Of a stretch of 64,000 bases of DNA, positions 11,181 through 22,928 are shown piece after piece (within the stretch, counting starts at the first letter, position 1; each line of letters starts with the position of its first letter). The stretch is taken from contig BCKC01000004.1 in NCBI GenBank assembly GCA_001600455.1, positions 3,522,915 through 3,586,914 on the forward strand. Reading direction: 5' to 3'. The notes beneath the pieces are model-generated. The model did not search any database. It was not told the origin of the DNA and saw only the letters and a program-made list of their open reading frames with translations. Source of the stretch: Endocalyx cinctus. Lineage: Eukaryota; Ascomycota; Sordariomycetes; Amphisphaeriales; Apiosporaceae. Both the position numbers and the translations under genes were made by a program.

Positions 11181-13437
11181 CTACCGGTCCGATGCCTGAC
11201 TATCGTAATCGTCACCATCGTGATGTAAAGTCACGCTGTTGAACTCTTCAAAGGGATCGACAATTTCATTGCCAGGTGTAGCAAGTCCGCTATCTAGCGG
11301 AACTCCCTTGGCAAAATTCAACTGCCGGGAACCGGTAATGTCGACGCTCTCACTTTCCTTGACATTTCGGAAATTTACCGTGTCAACGGCCCGACCGGCG
11401 TGAGGCACGATAGGGGGTTTCATATGCCGGATAAGAGCCCACTGCGTTGTCCGGAAGAAAGGATGACACTTGATGTCCGAAGCACCCGCCCTAGCCCCGA
11501 GTCTTCGGGTTTCGTCCTTGATAAGCAACTTGCGAATCAGAGATTTGCAGAGACTTGCATATGATGTTAGTAAAACTCCAATACAGTAAGACATTTCGGG
11601 CGTACGTACTTGGAGATCTGTGGGGACCCAGAGTGCTCCGGGAATGGGATATCCTCGCGAAGAATATTGGCAAACGTCGCATTACGATTCTTACCCTTAA
11701 ACGGCGTCGTCCCATAAAGCATTTCGTAAATTAAAATACCGAGGGTCCACCAATCCACCGCGCTTGTATGACCACTGCCTTTGATAACCTCGGGAGCAAT
11801 GTATTCTTCTGTACCGACGAAGGAATTGGTTCGGAAGTTCGCGATGCAAGATTTCGTGTCTATCGTAGGCAGGGAGGATGTGCTGGCACCATTTTTGCCC
11901 ATGATCATAGTAGGTTTGCCACCGGGATCCGACTGTTTCGACAAATCGAAGTCAGAAAGCATAATGTGGCCGGACTGGTGAAGCAGAATATCTTTGGGAA
12001 GCGTTAGTATTTGCATATTTAGTGAAGTAATGAAAACGTACTCTCTGGCTTCAAGTCTCGGTAAATGAAGCCCATCAGATGTAGGTATTCGAGGGCGGCT
12101 GTGACTTCTGCAGCGTAAAATCGGGCATCATCTTCGGGAATACATTTTCCGGGGCGTGTTTGCAGGGCTCGGAAGAACTCGCCACCGCTGCAGTATTCCA
12201 TGCACAGGTATAGATGATCCTCGGACTGGAAGGAGTGGTATAGGGTGACAATAAAGGGGTGGTTACTGGTCGCTAGAATTTCTTGTTCGGCCAATGCTCT
12301 CTTGATCTTGTTACGTTTTATCATCTCCTTTTTGCTCAAAACTGCGTCTATGGTTAGCACCGAAGATAGCAATGGAACGAGATTATAGACGGCAGAATGC
12401 TTACCCTTCATCGCGTATAGCCTAGCGCTCTTCTTTTCTCTGACGAGATATACTTTGCCAACATCACCTTTTCCGATGAGCTTAATCTTGTCGAAGCTCG
12501 CAGGTCCGACTTCTACGGTCCGAACTTTAATAGAGTTAGAGCTGTAGGTCCTGCGGAAAGCTAACGAGTTCGCCGTCGGGGGAGGTAAGGCGGCGAGACC
12601 GTCTTGTTCCGGTACGGAGAGTGTATCGGCATTGCTGGTCAGCTTATCGACGAATCCCAGAGAAGCGTCCTTTTCTCCTTGTATTAAAGGCTCTTTCCCT
12701 AACTCTGCCGTGGCTGGACGTTCGCCATCGCCTTTCCCGTGCTTACTGAAAAGACCTTGAGCGTTCGGAGCACTAGCGACTCTTCTGAGTCTTCTTGCTA
12801 GTTCTTCCTTTGTAGCGTTGGTAGCTTGCTCGTCGGAAGTGTCCTGGCCGTTCACCTTGAGGCTGGGAGGATGATGGATCGGACTAGAAGGTACCGAACC
12901 TTCGTTACGATGACGGAGTCCCGGCTGTCCTTGATGGGCAAAATAAGGATTCGCGTTAGCAGTTGGGCTCATAGTATCGTCTAAAGGATTGCCCTCGCTC
13001 GCCGTCGTGGTTGATCTAAGTCTACCAACGTTCGTAAAAAATCTTCTCGACTGGCGGAAACCAGCCTTCGCTTCAGATTTAAAAGCATTATCTAGGGATT
13101 TTTCTTTTTCGCTGTGATTGGAAGTATTACTTATTCGGAAGAAATTCTTGAGTTTTTGGTTGAAATGGCTATTTCCACCAGGAGTACCGGGGGACTTGAG
13201 GGAAGGCATCTTATCAGAGGTCGTATCGGACTCGGATTGATTATGATTATTAAGGTGGAGATTGGGGTGAGGATCAGGACTCGGGTGATGCCATGATGCG
13301 AAGCGTTGCTTTATTCGATGATGAGGAGCTCGACGATTCGTAATACTAGAATGATACGAAGTTGTTGGTGATGAAGATGAAGGGAGGTGAGGATTCTCTG
13401 GTCGAGAGTTCTCGATGGAGTCTGGATCGGAACCCAT
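11181..13437 (-). CDS. nrc-2: AGC serine/threonine kinase NRC-2 (Kin82/Fpk1 family)
   Basis: Protein kinase of the fungal NRC-2/Fpk family. Family members act on lipid flippases, polarity and, in Neurospora, repression of conidiation. Four exons (13437-12405, 12341-12042, 11991-11610, 11553-11181) joined by 63, 50 and 56-bp introns give 695 residues; every junction restores conserved kinase sequence (YAMK|VLSKKEM, DLKPE|NILLH, QIS|NLCKS). The ~320-residue N-terminus is Ser/Pro-rich and disordered. The kinase domain has the glycine loop [11 protein letters not shown], Lys344, catalytic YRDLKPEN (Asp440) and the metal-binding triad as Asp-Phe-Asp (458-460), typical of this subfamily. The activation segment has a long insert before the PDK1-type site [13 protein letters not shown]-terminal FEEF hydrophobic motif follows. 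Intron 2 carries a clean ACTAAC branch site. Confidence 0.95.
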
Positions 13438-16045
13438 GGCGGGCTGGCGACGTTGCGGCTATTATTACTTGGCAAACCTTTGATTGGTAAGTCAATAAAG
13501 TAATGTAAGCAAAACAGGACTGCCCTGTATCGTTACCACGTAGTGTACACCTACGCTATTCGAAGTAGCCAGTCCTCAGGGATAGGAATCATTTGGCACT
13601 AAACTTGAAAGGAAGTGGGCAGTGTGCCAGGGGGGGATAAAAAAAAAAAAAGGGCCAACTTCAAAAGAGTCCAAGAAGTGGTGTGGTTTTGTCGGGATGG
13701 TTAGACCAGGCAAAGGTGGTCGACTAACTCGTTTACAAAAAGGCACTGTACTGTGTAGAGTTTAGTTTACCGCTTTCTCACCCAACAACGCCGTCAATAA
13801 GAACGTTAGAAAAGATCTTATTGGCGTTAAATTCGAGTAGGTTCTATAATTCTCAAGTTAAAAAGTACGAGTCTCTACTACTTTTAGGTAAACGGAAACC
13901 GGAACTTGACAAAGTTACAGGTACTGAAGTAATTATTACAGTACACTGTATGGAATTAGCTTGCTCTTCAGCATACTTACCTACCTGGTAGGTACCTAGC
14001 GTATGTACTAAGTGTCTAGACGTTGCACTAATTAGCAGGTACCTATTCAACACATAGGTACTTACTACGTAGCGCTGTAGGCCTACTATACCTATAAATT
14101 CATAGTATTTAGCAGGCTAGGTAATATAGTGTAGTACATCACAATAAAGTATATGAGAAGAATGCATTGATACCTGTCAAGTACCTTAGTAGACGATAGC
14201 TGAAGTGTAGTACAGCACATTTACCTCACAGATATACTTATAGGTAGATTTTACCACAATGTGACTAAATGGGATCCCAACCTGAACACACGCCGCTTTT
14301 AGTCTGAGCCCTACTTTTGCATCGGTCCATTTGCTAACGGATACTGATTTTATCCTGCATCTAGAATCTTTTTCGAAGATATTCTGCAATGTTAAAAGCG
14401 ATGAGAAATTTCAAAGTATGAAGAACACCCTTGTGATAGTCCTTTAATTGCATACTGTGTATACAACACTTTCGTCAGGATTGTTACCTTGGACTTCGAT
14501 ACCCTGGAGGTAATAACCGTACGCGCGGAAACTGGTGATTTTGTTATTTAATCTGGTTACATAATCTTCCGAAATGGGAATCATTTAATAGGAATATCGT
14601 CCGGGCAGATGGAGCATCCACTGTTACATATCAGCATCTTCTACCCACTATTAATATCATGAAAAGATTACTGCAAATATATTGCATCGGGAGTAAATCG
14701 CGGCTCTTCTAAAAGAATAGAAAGTAGTTCGGGCTTACCTTATTATCGGCGCGGGAAGTTATGCTGTATCGAATTAGTGGGGAGAGTGAATGATATGCCA
14801 AGCCGGAGGTAGAACCGAGTTTCTAAGAATACTCTATACAAACTTCTATTGAAGGGCAGAGATGATTCTCGACGGTGTGTCAGTAGGGCCAGAATCGGCT
14901 ATTTACTCAACAGAGTCAGTCACCTTTAACATGGAAACACGGTCGTCAAAGTATAGCAAGGGAAGAATTCCGTACACTACACGCAGGGCACGCTGGACTC
15001 ATAGAGTCGATTTCTAGTGGCGTGGCATATAAATAGATATGTGAGGCGAGAATTCTATATGAGAATCATTCCTGATAGCTCAGTGACCAAAGTGAAGAAG
15101 AGGCAGAGCGGGCTGGCCGAGCTTAAGTAAAAGCAGCGGTCTTACGGTGGCGTTAAACCTTATTTGTCGTACTCTGGTTTAAACTTGTTATGTATCTGTA
15201 CGGTATGTATGTTTTGTACCTGTACTTGTACCTGTTTTATAAATAAAATAGACCTACACAATGAAAGTTTCAACCATTGCCCAGTGCCTCTATGTACTCG
15301 AAACCAATAGGCGTTAATGAAGGGCTTTGGTGATAATGCTCTTTTGAGCTTAGCTTTACCGCATAATCGTGAAGGGAAGAGTAAAATGCATACCTCCTTA
15401 TCACTGCAAGTACCGTAATAAATTTGAGATACGTAAGTCAAATAATGCGGGATCTCCGGAGACTGCAGATGCATTAATTGACAGTTACAGAAATAAACAC
15501 GACATCAAATATTTCCCTTGATTCTGACATCATCTTATCCTATATCAGCATTTCCCCCCTGCAATAAAAGAAATGCTCTTCTTCTGGGGATAATTCTCCC
15601 CGTCAGTGCTCCGTACTGCACATACCATTCAAAACAAGGATGTGACTTTGAAAGAAGACAGAGCATAAAAATTAAGTATGCTGCATATCTACACTGCACT
15701 ACTCTGTGAGGGCTCCTGTCAGGTACATAGTTTTAGTATACGTAGATATCATGCATTGTGGGGAGGGAGGGTTCTTATTGGTACAGTAGACTGACTTAGT
15801 AGTTCCCCTGACTAGGTATTACTCGTCTAGTCCATTCGACTTGTTTAACACGATCTCTATCCATATCCACAATTTGGGCAATGACTCGGGTTTCAGGGTC
15901 TACGGGAATCCGTAAAAAAAGAGATCCGCTTCGGAATTGCTTCCATATGCCACTCTACTACGTGTTGAATTAAAAAAAAAGATCGCTTAATTCCTGGGCT
16001 GTATGGAGATATCGCTAATGCACGTAATCGAGCGCTATATCCATC
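13438..16045. other. intergenic region
   Basis: 2.6 kb between the 5' end of nrc-2 and the 3' end of the AT-hook gene; both genes are on the minus strand. The first several hundred bases are presumably the nrc-2 promoter. A near-palindrome TACCTACCTGGTAGGTA lies at 13978-13994 within a patch of similar motifs (13970-14070). I see no gene or convincing RNA. Confidence 0.5.
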
Positions 16046-17188
16046 TTAGGCGTTCCCAAGCGTCTGATTGAGGTATTCTTCCTCCGTAGGCGCGTTCTCG
16101 TTCTGCTCCCATAAAAGCCTCCTCAGCCTCCGTCTCCTCTCCTTATACTGCTGATCATCCTCCATCTGCTGGTCCGCGACCGACGGCGTGACCTGGTTGC
16201 CGTCTTTATCGAAGAGGTAGGCCGGCAACTTCCCCGCCTTGTCGCGCTCCAGCTTCTCGATGCCCTTATTCTGATACCCGTCGCCGCGGTGCCAGAGATG
16301 CGCTATGAAATGCTCATTCTCCATATGCTCCTCGAAGGCGCGGGAATCCGCGAAGGTAGGAGGGGGATTCTTGCTCGCGCATTTTCTCCAGCGGCAAGTT
16401 GGTGCCTTCGCGTCCCCGTGGACGACGTAGACGTGTTTTCGTAACGTTTCCAGGTTCTGTAATTCAGCTGGGCAAGTGCTCTGCGCTTCCGGAGAGGACC
16501 CTGGTCGCTCGATCCTCCATTCGCATAGATACGGCACGTACTCGGGATTTGACTGTAGATACCGTTCTCGCGTCGACGGTTCCGGAGCCCGCGGCGGGCG
16601 TCCTCGCCGCTTCACCTCCGCGTCTGGCGCACCGCCCGGTTCCGTCTGCTTTTTTGGTTCTTTAGGTTTAGCATTCGGGTCAGCGCCGGTATAAGACATG
16701 CCAGGCTTCCATCCCTTCGGCCGCCCTCGCTTTTTGGGTTGGAGAGCGGTCTCCCCCGTCTTTGAGCCAAAGGAAGGCACGGCGGCGGGGGAGACCCGGG
16801 TTTCTGCCACCGGGTTCTCGACTGTGCGACGAATGCCACGTCCTCGATTGACAACAACCGATGTTTGTTGTGCGCTTTGGGGTGCGACCGGTGCCGATCT
16901 GATAAAGATTGAAAATTGAGATTCCGGTACTTTAGATGGTGGGCTTTGCTTCGTTGTAACTGGCCCTCCAGGCTGTCCTGCCGATGTAGGGGAGTGAAGA
17001 GCTCTTTTTCGGTATCTCCTTGGAGTGGCGTCTTTGGGTGGTAATATGTCTGAAACAACCACAGGTCCTAATAGTTCATCTTCTTCCGTTTCATTATCAT
17101 CATTGCTGGGGATTATGTTTGTAACATCTTTATTACTTATATTAATATTAGCCATTTCCTCATTTACTTCGTCGTTGCTATTAGCCAT
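16046..17188 (-). CDS. AT-hook and C2H2-type zinc finger nuclear protein
   Basis: A single uninterrupted 380-residue frame. Two AT-hooks bind the minor groove of AT-rich DNA: KKRGRPKGW (152-160) and KRRGRPPR (193-200). Two zinc-finger-like units follow. Finger 1 has C222, C239, H252 and H257 with an unusually wide Cys-Cys gap; finger 2 has C265, C270, H288 and H293. The N-terminus is acidic, and the C-terminus has an Arg-rich run (KERRRRLRRLLWE). Similar AT-hook/C2H2 proteins without assigned function occur across filamentous ascomycetes. A chromatin or transcription role is inference. It shares an ~0.9-kb divergent promoter region with the SDR gene. Confidence 0.75.
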   Translation of the reverse strand: MANSNDEVNEEMANINISNKDVTNIIPSNDDNETEEDELLGPVVVSDILPPKDATPRRYRKRALHSPTSAGQPGGPVTTKQSPPSKVPESQFSIFIRSAPVAPQSAQQTSVVVNRGRGIRRTVENPVAETRVSPAAVPSFGSKTGETALQPKKRGRPKGWKPGMSYTGADPNAKPKEPKKQTEPGGAPDAEVKRRGRPPRAPEPSTRERYLQSNPEYVPYLCEWRIERPGSSPEAQSTCPAELQNLETLRKHVYVVHGDAKAPTCRWRKCASKNPPPTFADSRAFEEHMENEHFIAHLWHRGDGYQNKGIEKLERDKAGKLPAYLFDKDGNQVTPSVADQQMEDDQQYKERRRRLRRLLWEQNENAPTEEEYLNQTLGNA

Positions 17189-18059
17189 AATGTTACACTT
17201 TGCGACAACGAAAATGAAAGAGAAAAAACGGCCTCGTTACGTTTAATGTTACATAGAAAATATAAATATAGCAAGAGCTATTAAATAATGTGTATATGAT
17301 ATTTTATACGCATAGGAAATATGATAATAATTATTGAAAGAGCACAAATAGGAGACAGGCCTTGGGGGTGCTTAGTCTCTGCATTTCGCTACTAATTACC
17401 TTGAAAAAAAGCCACTATGAAAAAAAGAACAGTATCTTAATTACAGAGTATAGGAGCCTGCGTTTCCGGTGGATATGCGTTTAAACCTACATATATTTAC
17501 TCTTTCGCTTTATATTATTCATATATACAATATTTACCATCTAATGGAAAAATTTATGACGGCATGACTGATGAATTAAGATACTGATCCTTCAAGTAAA
17601 ATTCCGGGCTCGGTATTTGCTTTTTATGATCATAACATCTGCTAAAGCACATATTTCATAAGCGTGATATATTACTGCAGTCTGGCAGTCTGAATCGGCC
17701 TCACTCGGAGGCCGACCAATACCAATTGATCACTAATTAGTACTCTGTTAAACACTACCTAAATTTGTCATCCGAGCTAGCTCGGCTTCAGAGCGAAGGC
17801 CGATGTAATAATCATATAGCACATCTACCTCTCAGGGAGTATATATAAATATTAGGTAGCTTTCACTTCGTAGAGATGAATTCAAGATTTATGCATAATA
17901 TCGGAATTATTAACCTTATAAAGTGTTCTGTGTAAATCTACTGGTCATCTACCAACAATTATCATCACTCTGTCATTGCGGTACACAGAAAATCTCAACA
18001 ATCGAATTGACGGACTTTGACCCAATTCATCAGTACTAAGTTAAAAGATTAAATTCGGA
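17189..18059. other. divergent promoter region
   Basis: Lies between the start codons of the AT-hook gene (-) and the SDR gene (+). AT-rich; no gene seen. It contains an imperfect repeat of CGGCCT/GAGGCCG-type words around 17695-17715. Confidence 0.5.
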
Positions 18060-19147
18060 ATGGCCTCCAAGTTATTTGCCGTAATTGCCGGAGCCGGTCC
18101 GGGTACAGGTAAGCCGCCGAACCTCTCATGACTTTGTAGACCATCACCTTATATGAACACCTAATATCTCATTGCTCATGCTCTCCCACCTCCCTCCGGC
18201 TAAATATAGTGATATAAGTATGTTAACACATAACAGGTCGAGCGGCGGCGCTCCGTTTCGCCAAATCCTACCCGGTAGTGCTTATGGCGCGTTCACCCTC
18301 ATCCTACCAGGATACCGTAAACGAGATCAACAAGTCGGGCGGTAAAGCCATCGGCGTCAACCTGGATTCGTCCGACCCCGTATCCGTGACGTCCGCCTTC
18401 GAAGCCATCGAAAAAGAGTTTCCCGACTCGAAGCTCGCCGCCGCCGTATACAACGTAGCCGGCGGATACTCGATGAAGCCGTTTTTAGAGCTGAAGCTCG
18501 AAGACCTAGACGCCAGCTTAGGAACCGCCGCGTAAGTCCGGACTTCCCCAAACCTTTTCTTCCTTCACCCCCCTCATCCATGCCAGGTCTAAAAAAAGAA
18601 AAAGAAAAAAGAAAAAAAAAAGAAAAGAAAACTAATAAAATTATATGTTTTTGCAGTCGTGGATTATTCACATTTGCTCAGCGAACCCTCCCGCTACTCG
18701 TCGACGCGATCCCGACGTCGGAGCACCCGCCCACGCTGATCGTGACGGGCGCGTCCGCCTCGCTGCGCGGCTCCAAGAACTTCACCACCATGGCGGCCGG
18801 CAAGTTCGCCCAGCGCGCCCTCACGCAGTCGCTGGCGCGCGAGTACGGGCCGCGGGGCGTCCACGTCGCCCTCACCATCATCGACGGGCTCATCGACACG
18901 CCTCGTACGAGGGCGTACGCCGTCAACGACGGGATCGAGGACGGAAAGATAAAACCGGAGGCCGTAAGTTTTTTTTTTTTCTTCTTCTTTTTCCTTTTCT
19001 TTTAAGAAAAAAAAAATAGATTTCGCTGATTCTTAACTTTGTTCATATGAAAAAAAGATTGCGGAAAATTATTGGCATTTACATACCCAGCACCGTTCTG
19101 CTTTCACCCACGAGCTTGATATCCGACCTTATATTGAAAAGTTTTAA
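18060..19147 (+). CDS. short-chain dehydrogenase/reductase family protein, atypical active site
   Basis: Rossmann-fold SDR of 246 residues. Four exons (18060-18108, 18237-18531, 18657-18963, 19058-19147) are joined at GTAAG/AG introns of 128, 125 and 94 bp, and all phases agree. The cofactor loop GAGPGTGRA (residues 11-19) is split by intron 1. An NVAGG motif stands for the usual NNAG, and the strand ending in Ser reads IVTGASAS. The active-site Lys is in MAAGKFA, but the residue four before it, normally Tyr, is Met. This places it in a known SDR subgroup with Phe or another residue at that site, whose chemistry is unclear. Intron 3 begins with a long T run. It converges on tma46. Confidence 0.85.
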
Positions 19148-19650
19148 GGGCTCAAAACTCCTGTTTTGGGTGCTCTCCGTAATGTGCGTATGAAAATATC
19201 AATGAAGGCCATGGTATTATGGAAATCGAATGATCTCAATTAGTGTGATCTCAAGGTGCAATATTGAATTCGTGGATCAGCTATATGTAGCCTCGACCTA
19301 AGTGGCGAAGTGGTTATGCTGAATGTATAGTCAAGTAATAATGAGTACAATGTATGAGTAACAAATTATCAGCAAAGTACATTCTGTAATATTTATATGA
19401 GCATCTCTGGCAATGAATAGATTGAATAATCTCTCAACAGAAGGTCTGTTATTTTGCCCAGCTCGCTATCGAGGAGCAACAGATCAGTCTGGAAAGATAT
19501 TCACTCCTTAGCAAAACTAAGATCTCCTTTACGCTTGGAGCGGCGTTTAATGTGTCCTCGACATGTGCCCTATGTTGACCATCGTTAGTCGAAGGTCAGC
19601 TTTTCGAATCGACCCCTTGAGTGTTTCCTTCTATCTACTGTGTGAGACGA
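19148..19650. other. intergenic region between convergent genes
   Basis: 0.5 kb of shared 3' flank for the SDR gene (+) and tma46 (-). No feature seen. Confidence 0.5.
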
Positions 19651-20786
19651 TCAAGACCCATCACCCGTATCTGGAGGCTGTGCTGAAGTACCGGCTGCAG
19701 AGTATCCGGCAGTAGCAGCTATACGATCTGCCTCCTTCTTTTCTCGGAGAGCCTCAGTTTCCTTCCTCAGCCTTTCCAGGTTCCAAGCATCGTTGTCGTT
19801 ATCATCGTCTTCGGACTCGGAGTCTTCGTTAAATCTCCAGTTCCCGCTTTCGAATAATGCACGACCAGTTGATTCCTTGGCTTGTCGGGCCTGTTCTTCG
19901 GCAGCCTTCTTGTCCAATCGCTCTTTCTTCCACTTGGCAAATGTTTCGGGATTTACGGGCGTGAGGGTACCGGTGAGTTTGTGTCGTTCTGATTCTAGGA
20001 AATCTTCGAGTGTGAGTGTTTTCAAAGGAGACTTGTCCAAAAGAGCTTTCTCAGCAGCGCGCTGTTCTTTTGTCTTGAGCACGAAGCTGTGTCACGTAAG
20101 TCAGTATTAATGCGTAGAGTAATAGTAAAGGGTGTTAGAATATCATACCCCGGTGGCAGTGCATGCTTATACTTGCACTTATCACCTCCATTAGGACAAA
20201 TCCAGAACCAACCGTATTTACCGTCTTCTATAGCTTCGATGAAGAACTTGCAGACTTTGTCGGTGGTTGTGACTTGGTTTCCTTTTTTAGAGAGCACGAC
20301 CTTTCGCAGCTTCTCCTCATCCCAATCATCAGAAGTTTCCTTCTTCCGCTTCTCTTCCTCTTCAGCTCTCTCGTCAGTGTAGAGGTTCCTCTTCTCCGTC
20401 TTACGCTCAACGGCTAGGTCGTGAGCAAATTTACATTTCTTTCCTTTCTCACAGTTACCCTTCTTGAAGAATATACAGACGACGGTCTTCGGGTCGACGC
20501 CGAAAGGTACTTTCTGGATCTGAGCGGGCTTGTTGAGTAAGGCTTCGGTTTCTCGTTTTGCGTCCTCGGCAGCCTTCTTTTCTCGGGCACGTTGGTCTTT
20601 TTCGGCCTGCTTCTTCTTCTCTTCGGCGCTACCGCTGTTCTTCGCTGATGCGTGTATTTGTTTGATCTGTTTCTGGGCAGCACCACCTTTCTTATTTTTC
20701 ATTCCGAAAGTCTTGTCATCGACCACTTTCGAAGCAGATATCTTCTTTCCCTTGCCGCCGCCATCGTCCTTCTTCTTGGGAGGCAT
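19651..20786 (-). CDS. tma46: CCCH zinc-finger protein Tma46 (DFRP1/ZC3H15 family)
   Basis: Partner of the Rbg1/DRG-type GTPase on ribosomes. Exons 20786-20149 and 20086-19651 are joined by a 62-bp intron (GTATGA...CACAG) in the conserved ALPPG|FVLK sequence, giving 357 residues. The N-terminus is a Lys-rich family signature (MPPKKK). Two CCCH fingers follow: the first is CIFFKKGNC...CKFAH; the second has a wide first gap and ends CPNGGDKCKYKH. The DRG-binding (DFRP) part follows in exon 2 (LTLEDFLESERHKL and TPVNPETFAKWK). The C-terminus is acidic (DSESEDDDND) and then low-complexity. Family membership is strong. It is divergent from ost4 across ~0.7 kb. Confidence 0.92.
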
Positions 20787-21456
20787 ATTTACAAACTTAA
20801 GTAATGGGGTTTAAAATTTGAGGTAATCTCTTGTTGTTGTTGGGAAAGTTGTTCAAAATCAAATATGACGAGATGTTATTCTGCAGGTTAGGTATTACGT
20901 TATTTTCCAAGTACTTATATGTAAAGTCTGCCAGGAATTGCTAGAGCAAATGTGGGAATGGATCAGACACACAGTACAATGAATGAAGCACCCCGCCAAA
21001 ATTCATTACCATTCAAAAAAATTAACTGAGAATGGCCCTGCTAACTACGTCACATGATATTAATGTGGCGTTTTTCAGCCACTATATTATCTCATCTGCC
21101 CATCTCGCTATCTAGGCAGCTATCGCGATAAATACATAATATCATAAGTATACATATAACGGGACAAGAAATAAATTGAAGTAGACCTTAGCTCAAAAGG
21201 TGGCCTCTAGGAAGCTATCATCAACCAAACTTGTTCACTTAACCTCCAACTGCATTACATCTCTGCGCAAGAAGGGAGCTAACTGGTCGAACTTATAAAT
21301 AGTAAGTTTCAAACTTTTCCAATTGAACTTTATAATATGACATATGCTGACTTGAACTTATAGAAATAACATATCCTTCGAAACCAACCTCTTAAAGCCA
21401 GAGCCAAAGCACCCAGCATCACCAGTAGTTGCGACAGCTCTGGTATAACAGCAAAC
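20787..21456. other. divergent promoter region of tma46 and ost4
   Basis: Contains the two promoters and probably the ost4 leader. A likely 5'-UTR intron at 21302-21363 is listed separately. No other gene seen. Confidence 0.5.
21302..21363 (+). other. ost4: probable 5'-UTR intron of ost4
   Basis: GTAAGT at 21302, a branch-like GCTGAC about 15 nt before the end and TATAG at 21363 form a 62-bp fungal-type intron about 95 bp upstream of the ost4 start. The sequence shows the signals; use as an intron is inference. Confidence 0.5.
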
Positions 21457-21603
21457 ATGATTTCCGACGACGATCTTTACAGCCTCGCCATCTTTCTCGG
21501 CTCTACAGCTATGGTCCTCATAGTTCTATACCACTTCTTCGAGGTGAACGCCAAAGATACCAGCACAGTCACAGAGAAGACGAAGAAATCAGTATCCTCG
21601 TAA
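21457..21603 (+). CDS. ost4: oligosaccharyltransferase subunit Ost4
   Basis: A 48-residue single-pass ER membrane protein of the oligosaccharyltransferase that transfers the N-glycan in the ER lumen. It begins MISDDDLYSLAIFLGSTAM and continues with a hydrophobic helix ending in LIVLYHFFEV. It matches the yeast Ost4 plan: Met-Ile-Ser-Asp start, short lumenal end, one TM helix with a central Met, and the YH motif. The C-terminal ~18 residues are polar (DTSTVTEKTKKS). The frame is uninterrupted from ATG to TAA. It is easily missed because of its size. Confidence 0.93.
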   Translation: MISDDDLYSLAIFLGSTAMVLIVLYHFFEVNAKDTSTVTEKTKKSVSS

Positions 21604-22707
21604 TGGATTTCCGAGATGGGAAAACAGTTCTGAATGCCCACTTTGATGAACTTTCTGCGATTTGTACATACGATACACTACAAGACAATGGATGTTGGCG
21701 TTTATGGAGTTATAATTGAGGTTATTCAAAAGATGGCGTGCTACGTTGTTCTCCTATAGCTGGAGAAGGTACTGGTCGCCGTGAGGATTAGGTCCAATTA
21801 TTTACAGCCAGTCCAGGTTAAATCAATACATCAATGGTATTAAAAATTCGCCAGACAAACAAATACACATAAGAATCTTGCAGTCTTCATGATTAGTCTT
21901 TAAATATGGTATAGAACATTTGAGTGTGTCCCGTCCCCTGTGAGATTCTATACTTCCTGAAGAGTAGCCTACGACGAGGAACAGCAACCTTCAAATCCAA
22001 TTGCATTATTACCATACTTCCACAGTAGTTTAGAGGTGATTTTAAGGAGTATAGACATGTTTACAAGGTAATCGTGCCTCTCGTGCTTGTACTATCATTA
22101 TGACAGTAAGAAAACCCTGGAGCTTCATTGTTTTACTAGAGCAATCACATTACGCAATACAGTAATAACGGGAAGTATGGGTCCACGGGTCGCGTTTTGA
22201 TTATATAATGAAGCGGAATTCGTACGGGCCACGAACCTACTACGCAGTATGGAGTAAGTATCTCATACACAGTAGTTAGGAGCAGGAGATAGTTTTGCAA
22301 AAACAAGGTCATTTATTATAAGAGTTGGCAGTATATAGACTATCACCTTTCCAATTATTCTCACTCTAGTATTAACATATGAGCGATTGTCTTATTACGT
22401 AAGTGATACTGATTGAAAGCCAAATTCTTGGGGGGGAAAGGTATGATGGTAATAGCGGTTGTACATTTAAAACTATAGATTTGGCATCTGGTATTTCTAT
22501 TGTTACATGGCTTTCATACACTACACTAGAAAACAGATGGACACAGCGAATTTACTGCATTAGGTTATGCTTCGGACGATTGGCTTATGCGCAAACTTTA
22601 CGTACTGTTTGCTCCAAGGCGGGGGTAGTAAGAGGGGCAATGCCCACTGGTGGCACCCTCCAACTTGCCCATAATATAAAATGTTTTAACCACAATCCAA
22701 GCAAGTC
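21604..22707. other. intergenic region
   Basis: 1.1 kb between ost4 and the tRNA-Cys pair. A frame at 22403-22717 has no recognisable similarity and runs into the tRNA gene. No gene supported. Confidence 0.5.
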
Positions 22708-22837
22708 GGTTCGGTAGCTCAGTGGTAGAGGTAAGAACTTCCCAAATACTTAATAATCGCAACAATCATATACTAACGGAGTCAATAGCGAGAGATTGCA
22801 GATCTCTAGGTCACGTGTTCGATCCACGTTCGGACCT
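22708..22837 (+). tRNA. tRNA-Cys(GCA), copy 1, interrupted in the D-arm
   Basis: Exon halves 22708-22730 (23 nt) and 22789-22837 (49 nt) flank a 58-nt insert. Joined, they form a complete cloverleaf: acceptor GGTTCGG/TCGGACC (two G-U pairs), D-stem GCTC/GAGC with loop AGTGGTA, anticodon stem AGAGA/TCTCT with loop TTGCAGA (anticodon GCA), variable AGGTC, T-arm ACGTG-TTCGATC-CACGT, and U73, an identity base for cysteine tRNAs. The A box (TAGCTCAGTGG) and B box (TTCGATCC) are intact, and T-runs follow as Pol III terminator. The insert lies between positions 24 and 25, not at the canonical 37/38. Without its removal the last D-stem pair cannot form. Confidence 0.82.
22731..22788 (+). other. spliceosomal-type intron within tRNA-Cys copy 1
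   Basis: 58 nt: 5' GTAAGA, TACTAAC at 22771-22777 with the putative branch A 12 nt before the end, 3' AATAG. These are the signals of this genome's mRNA introns. The exact junction is ambiguous by up to 2 nt because AG occurs at both borders; all registers give the same joined tRNA. Confidence 0.7.
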
Positions 22838-22839
22838 CA

Positions 22840-22857
22840 TTTTTTTATTTTTTTTTT
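22840..22857 (+). terminator. Pol III T-run terminator, tRNA-Cys copy 1
   Basis: T7-A-T10 starts 3 nt after the tRNA 3' end. Confidence 0.75.
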
Positions 22858-22928
22858 CTTGATTTTATTTTTCGGTTAGATAGAAATGCACATGATATAA
22901 GAAATCTTAACTTCGCCCAAAGCAACCA

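Noticed and set aside
15105..15165. GGCTGGCCGAGC, like the A box of a Leu/Ser tRNA
   Set aside because: No B box (GTTCRA) and no cloverleaf downstream.
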